Shown here: in pieces, positions 5,326 through 10,638 of the stretch | How the letters are laid out: each line of letters opens with the position of its first letter | How positions within the stretch are numbered: position 1 is the stretch's first letter | Assembly: GCA_013361745.1 (NCBI GenBank) | Contig: JABFXM010000210.1 | Location: forward strand, 1 to 10,638 | Direction: 5' to 3' | Length of the DNA: 10,638 nt | Source: Gemmatimonadaceae bacterium | GTDB lineage: Bacteria > Gemmatimonadota > Gemmatimonadetes > Gemmatimonadales > Gemmatimonadaceae | Made by a program: the position numbers and the translations under genes | Notes under the pieces: model-generated | Seen by the model: only the letters and a program-made list of their open reading frames with translations | What the model was told of the DNA's origin: nothing | Database searches by the model: none

Positions 5326-5922
5326 GTGATCAATCGTCATCTACTTCCGAACGAAATCGATCTGCTCGTGGACGGCGACGTCGGGTTCGGCGTCGCTCCG
5401 CTCCGCGCGCACGTGCGCCAGTGCCCGGAATGCCAGGCGAAGGTGGACGAGGCGCGTGTGATCGTCGACGCCCTCGAGGAGCTTCCGCACTTCGCCCCCT
5501 CCTCGCTCTTCGCCGACCGCGTCATGCAGCAGGTGCATGTCTTCGAGCCCTGGCACGTCGCGGCGCGCAATTCGGCACTCCGGCTCGTGCCGCGCTCGAC
5601 CCCGGCACGGATCGCCGCGGCGGCGATGGGCGTCGCCGCGACCACCGTGCTCGCGGTCGCCTCGCTGTGGATCGCCATGCGCCTCGACCTGCTGACCATG
5701 TTCTCGGGAACGGCGGTGCAGCGCGGCCGCGAGATCGTCGCGTCGGCGATCGAAGTGCTCGTTGGGGCCGCGTTCGGAGCCGCTGCCCTGAGCCTCGTCC
5801 ACGCGATGGGCGCGGTCGGACTCATCCTCGCGACAGTTCTTCTCGCCGTGGCAGCGATCGGCGCCGTGATGGGCGTCCGGCGTCTGGCCACGGCCTCATC
5901 CCGCCGCGCGGGAGGCCAGTGA
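5326..5922 (+). CDS. Membrane-bound zinc-finger anti-sigma factor
   Basis: This protein most likely binds the upstream ECF sigma factor on the cytoplasmic side and releases it on an envelope signal. It has 198 residues with a GTG start set by a strong ribosome site. The N-terminal anti-sigma domain carries the ZAS pattern His-x3-Cys-x2-Cys (His29, Cys33, Cys36, seen as HVRQCPEC), with His5 a possible fourth zinc ligand. The stretch SSLFADRVMQQV (60-70) is the usual helix between this domain and the membrane part. Hydrophobic segments at about 96-118, 142-160 and 162-184 suggest three membrane spans instead of the single span of many anti-sigma factors. No large periplasmic sensor domain is present, so sensing may be delegated to the exported proteins that follow. 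The TGA overlaps the next ATG by one base (TGATG). Confidence 0.88.
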   Translation: MINRHLLPNEIDLLVDGDVGFGVAPLRAHVRQCPECQAKVDEARVIVDALEELPHFAPSSLFADRVMQQVHVFEPWHVAARNSALRLVPRSTPARIAAAAMGVAATTVLAVASLWIAMRLDLLTMFSGTAVQRGREIVASAIEVLVGAAFGAAALSLVHAMGAVGLILATVLLAVAAIGAVMGVRRLATASSRRAGGQ

Positions 5923-7406
5923 TGCGTGCCGCCGCCCTCTCTCTCCTCCTGATCGCCGCCGTACCGCTGGGCGCCCAGGTGGTGGACAATTCGCCTCCGA
6001 CCCCGCCCGGTTTGCGCGCGCCCCAAGCCGCCCGAATTCACGTTGAGCGAATTCCGACGCGGGAGTGGCAGGACACGGTGCGAGCGCTCGCGGACAGCAT
6101 CACGTCCGTCGCGATGGAGCTCAGAGCGGCGAAGACGCAGCACGAATCAGCCGACCGCATCGGCGCACTCGAGCAACGGCTCGGAGCGCTGACCGGCCGG
6201 CTCAAGGGGATGCAGGGCGGTGTCGGACCGGAGGGCTGGCCGGTCGGCGATCTGCCGCGGCAGCTCGGTGCGCTGCAGGGACAGTTCGGTGAGGCAACGG
6301 GGCGCGCGGAAGCCGCCGCCGGAAGAGCGGAGGCGGCACGAGCGCGCGCGGCCGCGATGGCCGCGCGCGCGGTGATCGTCAGGCAGCACGATTGGAACAT
6401 GTCGCCGGGTGACCTCAAGCGCCTGGTCAAGCGCATCAGCGCGGACCCGCAGGGCGCGAATCTTCCTCCCTTCGACAGCATCGCGCCTGGAGCGTTCACG
6501 GTCGCGGCGGGACAGTCCGTCGGGCGCGTCGCGGCGATCGGTGATCTCGACGTGTTCGGGACTGTGAATGGCAACGCAATCTCCCTCGACGGCGACGTCA
6601 TCGTCCATCGGAGCGCGCACATCACGGGGGACGCGTTGGCGGTTGGTGGGACCGTGAGGCTCGATGGGGGCACCGTCGACGGAGAGATGCGCTCACTCGA
6701 GCAGGCGGTCGTTCCCAGCGCGACAGCGGCCGCGTCGAGCTCCGGGTTGCTCGGGATCCTCGGCGAGCTTCAGCATGTGATGGGCTGGCTCGTCGCGATG
6801 GTGCTGCTCGGCTTCGGGGCGATGGTGGTCGCCGAGGACCGCCTGCGCGTGGTGGCGTCGACGATCGAGTCGCGTTTCGGCAAGTCGCTCTTCTCGGGGC
6901 TCGTCGCGGAAGTCTCGTTCATCCCCGCGATCGTGCTCGCCGCCGTCCTCCTCGCGGTGACGATCATTGGTATCGTGCTCATCCCGGTCGCGATCCCCGG
7001 GATCATCGTCGTCACCGCGCTCCTCTCGGTGCTCGGCTTCCTCGCCGTCTCCCGCGTCGCGGGACAGGCGTTGACGCGTCGCGCGGCGTCGGTGAGCGTG
7101 CGTGGCGCCGAGCTCCGGTCGATGCTCGCCGGGTTGTTCTTCTTCTTCGGGCTGTGGGCCGCGGCGGCGCTGCTGTCGTGGGTGCCCGTTCTCGGATCGC
7201 TGCTGCACGCGCTGGCGTTCGTCGTGACCTGGGCAGCGGTCACCGTCGGATTGGGAGCCGCGATCGTCAGCCGTGGCGGGTCTGGACCGCGCGACGTCGC
7301 GGTCAACGCTCCTTCCGCGACACCGGACATCGGGTGGCAGACTCCGACGCCCATCAGCGGCATCGCGGCGGCACGCCGTCCCACCTCCACCTCGTCGGAG
7401 GTCTGA
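5922..7406 (+). CDS. Exported multi-pass membrane protein with coiled coil and bactofilin-like domain
   Basis: The protein has 494 residues, starting at ATG 5922 after GGAGG (5911-5915). Parts in order: a signal peptide (1-18, ending PLGA before Gln19); a charged helical coiled-coil stretch (about 51-97); an Ala/Arg-rich helical repeat built on GRAEAAA units (about 123-152); and a Gly/Val-rich region (about 197-260) with beta-helix-like rungs such as VNGNAISLDGDV and HITGDALAVGGTVRLDGG. That region resembles bactofilin or polymer-forming domains. Three hydrophobic blocks follow (about 276-305, 331-381 and 397-452), probably five or six spans, then a polar tail. With a signal peptide, the coil and beta-helix would face the periplasm, unlike cytoplasmic bactofilins. 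It is coupled to the anti-sigma and toast-rack genes by one-base overlaps of the TGATG type, which suggests a shared envelope function. No enzymatic motif is seen. Confidence 0.8.
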   Translation: MRAAALSLLLIAAVPLGAQVVDNSPPTPPGLRAPQAARIHVERIPTREWQDTVRALADSITSVAMELRAAKTQHESADRIGALEQRLGALTGRLKGMQGGVGPEGWPVGDLPRQLGALQGQFGEATGRAEAAAGRAEAARARAAAMAARAVIVRQHDWNMSPGDLKRLVKRISADPQGANLPPFDSIAPGAFTVAAGQSVGRVAAIGDLDVFGTVNGNAISLDGDVIVHRSAHITGDALAVGGTVRLDGGTVDGEMRSLEQAVVPSATAAASSSGLLGILGELQHVMGWLVAMVLLGFGAMVVAEDRLRVVASTIESRFGKSLFSGLVAEVSFIPAIVLAAVLLAVTIIGIVLIPVAIPGIIVVTALLSVLGFLAVSRVAGQALTRRAASVSVRGAELRSMLAGLFFFFGLWAAAALLSWVPVLGSLLHALAFVVTWAAVTVGLGAAIVSRGGSGPRDVAVNAPSATPDIGWQTPTPISGIAAARRPTSTSSEV

Positions 7407-8269
7407 TGCGCCTCTCCAGCGTTCTTCTCGTCGCGATCGCCGCGCTGCTCGCGCCGATCGGCCTCGAGGCCCAGCAGTGGAGAACGATCGAAGCGGCGCG
7501 CCAGTTGAGCGACAGCCAGCCGCTCAAGGTGTCCGTGCGCTACGCCGCGGGTAAGCTCGACCTCTCGCCGAGCGAGGATGCGGCGCTGCTCTATCAGATG
7601 CGCATCCGTTACGACGAGCAGGCGACGGACGCCGTGCACGCGTACGACGCGCGGGGCCATCGGCTCGAGCTCGGGTTGAGCAAGTCGGAGGTTGGCTGGC
7701 GCACGCTGCGCAACATGAAGGGCGACAAGGGCGGGAGCATGTCGCTGGAGCTCAGCCCCGCCGTGCCGCTCGACCTCGACGTCGGGCTGGGGGGCGCCGC
7801 GGCGCGGATGGAGCTTGGTGGACTCAAGCTGAAGTCGCTCAGCCTCGAGTGCGGAATGGCTGGCTCGGAGGTCAGCTTCTCGGACCCGAACCGCATCCAG
7901 ATGGAGCGGATGACGATCGACCTCGGGATGGGCGGGCTGAAGGTGCAGGATCTCGGCAATGCCAACGTCGGCGAGATCGCGATTCACGGCGCGATGGGCG
8001 GCGTCTCGCTCGACTTCGGCGACGACCTGCAGCGCGACGTGAAGATCAGCGCCGACTTCGCGCTCGGCGCGCTGGAAATCGCGGTGCCGCCGGGCGTGGG
8101 GGTGATGTACCAGGGTGAGATGAAGGCGGGCAAGTTCGAACCGTCGATCGGATTCACGCGAATGGACAACGCGTGGTACTCGATGAACTGGAAGGACGCC
8201 TCGCGCCACATCACCATCGTCGGAAACTCGACGCTCGCCGACGTGAAGATCCAGCTGAGCGGGCGATAG
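7406..8269 (+). CDS. Exported toast-rack (LiaF/DUF2154-like) protein
   Basis: The protein has 287 residues. ATG 7406 follows GGAGG (7397-7401) and overlaps the previous stop by one base. Residues 1-22 form a signal peptide ending LEA before Gln23. Residues about 38-115 match the style of the toast-rack N-terminal domain (LKVSVRYAAGKLDLSPS, then LYQMRIRYDE). From about residue 125 the chain is a series of beta units each carrying a Gly-rich turn: GLGGAA, GMAGSE, GMGGLK, AMGGVS and FALGAL, spaced at 20-odd residues, as expected for a beta-helix or stacked sheet. Related domains occur in LiaF-type cell-wall stress regulators and DUF4097 proteins, but here the protein is soluble and exported, not membrane-spanning. 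It is the last tightly coupled gene of the sigma factor cluster; a role in sensing or damping an envelope signal is inferred. No lipobox Cys and no catalytic motif are visible. Confidence 0.78.
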   Translation: MRLSSVLLVAIAALLAPIGLEAQQWRTIEAARQLSDSQPLKVSVRYAAGKLDLSPSEDAALLYQMRIRYDEQATDAVHAYDARGHRLELGLSKSEVGWRTLRNMKGDKGGSMSLELSPAVPLDLDVGLGGAAARMELGGLKLKSLSLECGMAGSEVSFSDPNRIQMERMTIDLGMGGLKVQDLGNANVGEIAIHGAMGGVSLDFGDDLQRDVKISADFALGALEIAVPPGVGVMYQGEMKAGKFEPSIGFTRMDNAWYSMNWKDASRHITIVGNSTLADVKIQLSGR

Positions 8270-8307
8270 CGCTCGCCACTGGCCCGCTGATTGCCCCCGT
8301 GGGCCGC

Positions 8308-9282
8308 ATGAAACGGGATTACAAAGTCTGGGGTGGCTACAGCGTCGGGCCCCTGCTGAAGAAGACCGGCCGCGAGATCATCAAGGACAACGTCCTCGGG
8401 CTCGCGGCCCAGACGGCCTACTACTTCTTCTTCTCGCTATTTCCGCTTCTTCTCTTCGTCGCCCCGGTGCTCAGCATCATCGGGAACAAGCAGGAGATGA
8501 TCGGCTGGCTGCTCGACAAGCTCGCGCGCGCGGTGCCGCCCGCCGCGATGACCATGGTCTCGGGCGTCGTGAAGGACGTGGTGCTCAGCCCGAGCGCGCC
8601 AGGCGTGATGTCGGTCGGTGCGCTGCTCGCCGCCTGGTCAGGCTCGAACATCTTCGGCGCGCTGATGGGCGCGCTCAACAACGCCTACGACACCCGCGAG
8701 ACGCGCCCGTGGGTGAAGCAGCAGCTCATCCGGTTCGCGGCACTCGGGGTCGCGGGCCTCGTGCTGATCCTCGCGACGGCGATCATGCTCGGCGGGGCGC
8801 AGATCGCGGACTGGCTCGGCCAGACGCTCAATCTCAGCCACGCGACGACGCAGCTGTGGAAGTTCGTCCAGTACCCGCTCGCGCTCTCGATCCTCGTGGG
8901 CTCGGCATGGCTGCTCTTCTACTTCCTGCCTAACGTCAAGCAGCGGCCGGTGCACGTGCTCGTCGCCGCGGTGGTGACGACCGTTCTCTGGGTCGTCGGG
9001 ACGCTGCTCTTCCGCGCCTACGTCGCCAACTTCGGCTCGTACAACAAGACCTACGGGACGATCGGCGGCGTGATCGCGCTGCTCACGTGGATGTACCTCT
9101 CGATGCTCATCCTCCTCTGCGGAGGCGAGCTCGCGTCGGAGCTCCATTGTGGGACGGCGCGCGTCGAAGCCGATCAGGGGGCGAGCTACGCCGGCCGGAT
9201 CGGGACGCACGGCCAGCCGGGGCTGCCGTCCAGCGAGCGCGTCGAACGCGCCCAGCCGCTAGCGGCGCGCGCCCCGGAGTAG
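8308..9282 (+). CDS. YihY/BrkB-family inner-membrane protein
   Basis: The protein has 324 residues and about six membrane segments. It shows family hallmarks: AAQTAYYFFFSLFPLLLF near residues 33-50, the WSGSNIFGALMGALNNAYD block, YFLPNVKQRP in the middle, and TYGTIGGVIALLTWMYLS followed by CGGELASEL near the end. YihY/BrkB proteins are widespread. They were once called ribonuclease BN, but that activity belongs to a different gene, and their transport role is unsettled. A polar tail of about 45 residues follows the last span. ATG 8308 was chosen; an in-frame GTG at 8299 is possible and neither has a clear ribosome site. The 38-base gap after the toast-rack gene has only a weak 5-bp stem (GGCCC/GGGCC), so read-through from the sigma operon is likely. 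The 3' end overlaps the opposing SAM-hydrolase gene by 24 bases. GCCTAACG occurs at 8928-8935. Confidence 0.92.
   Translation: MKRDYKVWGGYSVGPLLKKTGREIIKDNVLGLAAQTAYYFFFSLFPLLLFVAPVLSIIGNKQEMIGWLLDKLARAVPPAAMTMVSGVVKDVVLSPSAPGVMSVGALLAAWSGSNIFGALMGALNNAYDTRETRPWVKQQLIRFAALGVAGLVLILATAIMLGGAQIADWLGQTLNLSHATTQLWKFVQYPLALSILVGSAWLLFYFLPNVKQRPVHVLVAAVVTTVLWVVGTLLFRAYVANFGSYNKTYGTIGGVIALLTWMYLSMLILLCGGELASELHCGTARVEADQGASYAGRIGTHGQPGLPSSERVERAQPLAARAPE
8928..8935 (-). repeat. CGTTAGGC octamer, copy 3 (GCCTAACG on +)
   Basis: This lies within yihY, but on the strand opposite to the gene. It therefore reads as CCT AAC (Pro-Asn), showing that the motif is not tied to one amino-acid pair. Confidence 0.5.
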
Positions 9283-10014
9283 GACGGTGGTGCCGCGCGA
9301 GACGCCGAGGAGCGAGGCGGCGCTCCCGTCTCGCACGGCGATCTCGATGAGGCCACTGGAGCCGGCGAGCGCGATGGGCGTGCCGGGCGCGACGTCGGCG
9401 TAGGTGCGGAGCACGGGGAGACGAAGCGTCCCGACCTCGATCGTTCCGCCGTGCGCGGAGAGCAGGTTCGTCACGGCGTTGCCGAAGCGATCGACCGTTA
9501 TGACCGCGCCCTCGATCGCGCCATCCTCGCGGCGACGGGCCTCCCGCGTGCGCTTCACGATGGGATCGTTGACCGTCGGGCCGATCGCGTCGACGTCGGA
9601 GCCGGCGGCGAGGAGGGCCGCGGCCGGCGCGAAGACGTCACGCGCGTGGAAGGTCGGTGACGCACCGGCCGGGACCGGAATGTCCACCGCGCGCGCGCCG
9701 GAGAGCAGCAGCGCCGGAGAGAGCAGACCGTTGTCAGGGCCGACGAGGAAGCGACCGTCGCTCTCCACAGCGAGCGCACGTCTCGCCGAGCCGACTTCGG
9801 GGTCGACGACCGCGAGGTGCACCGTGCCGGCCGGAAACTTCCGCCAGTAGCGCGCGAGCGCGAGGCGTCCCGCCTCGATGTCCTGCGCGGCGACGTCGTG
9901 CGCGACGTCGACCAGCACGGCCTCGGGCGCGCGCGAGAGCAGCACGCCCTTCACCTCCGCGACGTAGCCGTCCGCGGTGCCGAAGTCGGTCAGGAGGGTG
10001 ATGATCGGGCGCAT
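9259..10014 (-). CDS. S-adenosylmethionine hydroxide adenosyltransferase (DUF62 family)
   Basis: DUF62 enzymes use water or hydroxide to split S-adenosylmethionine into adenosine and methionine, and are relatives of the fluorinase and chlorinase. This one has 251 residues, slightly shorter than many. Motifs in order: ITLLTDFGTADGYVAEVKG (6-23), VVDPEVGSARR (69-79), GPDNGLL (92-98), TFHARDVFAPAAALLA (121-136) and DRFGNAVTNL. The catalytic triad known for the family (Asp, Arg, His) is present as Asp71, Arg78 and His123. Its first two members sit in DPEVGSAR where the family more often has DPGVG. It is cytoplasmic, with no signal peptide. ATG 10014 lies one base after the stop of the MATE gene, so the two are co-transcribed and coupled. 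The 3' end overlaps yihY tail to tail. The purpose of SAM hydrolysis in the cell is not established; SAM or adenosine homeostasis is an inference. Confidence 0.95.
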   Translation of the reverse strand: MRPIITLLTDFGTADGYVAEVKGVLLSRAPEAVLVDVAHDVAAQDIEAGRLALARYWRKFPAGTVHLAVVDPEVGSARRALAVESDGRFLVGPDNGLLSPALLLSGARAVDIPVPAGASPTFHARDVFAPAAALLAAGSDVDAIGPTVNDPIVKRTREARRREDGAIEGAVITVDRFGNAVTNLLSAHGGTIEVGTLRLPVLRTYADVAPGTPIALAGSSGLIEIAVRDGSAASLLGVSRGTTVLLRGARR

Positions 10015-10015
10015 C

Positions 10016-10638
10016 TCATACAGATCTGCGCTTCCAGCGCCCGGAGCGCCAGAGCGCCATCATCGCGACGGCCCGTCCCACCGCTGTGAGCGAGATCGTC
10101 CACCAGAGCGCCGAGGTGCCCCAGCGCGCCACGCTGGCCAGCGCGAGGGGGATACGCAGCGCGGTGATCGACGTCGAGGTGATCATCGGCGGGAAGGTTG
10201 CGCCGGCGCCGCCGAGCGCCCCCTCGAGCACGATCTCGGAGGTGATGAAGAGCTGCGACCACGCGGCGATGCGGAGGTAATGCGCGCCCTCCGCGACCAC
10301 GAGCGGGTCGTGCGTGAACAGCCCGGCCATGTGCGGCGCGTAGAGCAGCTGTGCCGCGAACACCACCACCCCGATGATGCTGACGAAGCCGACGGAGACC
10401 CAGCCCGCGCGCTCGGCGCGGGCCGTGTCACCCGCGCCGAGGCTCTGCCCGACGATCGCCGCGACGGCCGCCGCGACCCCCACCCCCACCATGAAGAGCC
10501 AGCTCTCGACGCGGTGGCCGATGCCTAACGCGGCGAGCGCCGGCGTCCCGACGGGGGTCGCGATGCGCGTGATCACGACGTAGATGAGCGCGAACGCGAC
10601 GCCCGTCGTCGCCGTCGGCAGCCCCACGCGCAGGATCG
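10016..10638 (-). CDS. MATE-family multidrug/cation antiporter, C-terminal part
   Basis: MATE proteins are twelve-helix membrane exporters driven by sodium or proton gradients. Only about 207 C-terminal codons are visible and the 5' part lies beyond the right edge. The frame runs open to the last complete codon (10636), so the GTG at 10627 is internal. Seen: an IxRVGLPTA start of the second half-repeat, LAALGIGHRVES, then AAIVGQSLGAGD (the GQxxGAG motif of the family), DPLVVAEGAHYLRI, and a helix block with ALGGAGATFPPM before the final spans and a basic tail. About five to six membrane segments remain. Substrate cannot be read from this half. CGTTAGGC in frame at 10523-10530 gives a TTA codon. 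The gene is coupled to the SAM-hydrolase gene across one base. Confidence 0.92.
   Translation of the reverse strand, partial: ILRVGLPTATTGVAFALIYVVITRIATPVGTPALAALGIGHRVESWLFMVGVGVAAAVAAIVGQSLGAGDTARAERAGWVSVGFVSIIGVVVFAAQLLYAPHMAGLFTHDPLVVAEGAHYLRIAAWSQLFITSEIVLEGALGGAGATFPPMITSTSITALRIPLALASVARWGTSALWWTISLTAVGRAVAMMALWRSGRWKRRSV
10523..10530 (-). repeat. CGTTAGGC octamer, copy 4
   Basis: This lies within the MATE gene on its coding strand, as GCG TTA GGC (Ala-Leu-Gly). Confidence 0.5.

Noticed and set aside
5421..5921. Long + strand extension of the bactofilin-like gene back into the anti-sigma gene
   Set aside because: The stretch is out-of-frame translation of the anti-sigma gene, rich in Arg/Pro. 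ATG 5922 has a ribosome site and begins a clear signal peptide.
6770..8209. 479-codon open frame on the - strand
   Set aside because: It is antisense to two well-supported exported-protein genes. Long antisense frames are common at this GC, and the product is His/Arg/Glu-rich with no domain.
8281..8305. GGCCC/GGGCC stem before yihY as a terminator
   Set aside because: Only five pairs with a 15-base loop and no T-tract, which is expected by chance in such GC-rich sequence.
922..10530. TTA codons as a developmental regulatory signal of the bldA type
   Set aside because: Three of the in-frame TTA codons noticed fall inside the CGTTAGGC octamer and one copy of the octamer is not in TTA phase, so a DNA-word explanation is simpler. 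Nothing else points to an actinomycete.
1..10638. Phage, defence, CRISPR or mobile-element content
   Set aside because: No integrase, transposase, terminal repeats, spaced direct repeats or tRNA were seen. Gene content is housekeeping plus an envelope regulatory cluster.

Overview
This is a GC-rich, densely packed bacterial chromosomal segment with fourteen credible protein genes, very short intergenic gaps and several overlapping gene junctions. There are no RNA genes, insertion sequences, CRISPR arrays or phage genes. High GC, GTG starts, a menaquinone-type UbiE/MenG methyltransferase, an ECF sigma/anti-sigma pair and a recurring octamer CGTTAGGC suggest a soil-type lineage. My best guess is Gemmatimonadota. 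That is an inference from overall style, not from a marker gene.

Layout. (1) 1-2476, + strand: the 3' end of purD (purine synthesis) overlaps mutM/fpg (oxidised-base glycosylase), which overlaps a stand-alone UvrC-like GIY-YIG nuclease carrying an Fe-S type cysteine cluster and a UVR motif. The last two form a small DNA-repair unit. (2) 2507-3268: a compact SET-domain protein methyltransferase on the - strand diverges from a 72-residue uncharacterised protein on the + strand. (3) 3277-4569, - strand: ubiE/menG quinone methyltransferase and a YfcE-type metallophosphodiesterase, stop codon abutting start codon. (4) 4629-9282, + strand: ECF sigma factor, zinc-finger membrane anti-sigma factor, a multi-domain exported protein (coiled coil, bactofilin-like beta-helix, several membrane segments), an exported toast-rack (LiaF-like) protein, and a YihY/BrkB inner-membrane protein. 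The first four look like one transcription unit with translational coupling, and YihY may be its distal member. (5) 9259-10638, - strand: the C-terminal part of a MATE-family exporter followed after one base by a DUF62 SAM hydroxide adenosyltransferase, whose 3' end overlaps yihY tail to tail by 24 bases.

The most interesting unit is region 4. A sigma factor and its membrane anti-sigma factor are coupled to a polymer-forming-domain membrane protein and a toast-rack protein, which looks like a self-contained envelope-sensing module. The sigma/anti-sigma junction also holds a possible 26-codon leader ORF and two small hairpins. The other pattern worth following is the octamer CGTTAGGC/GCCTAACG. 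It occurs four times, about ten-fold above base-composition expectation, and three of the four copies place a rare TTA leucine codon in frame.
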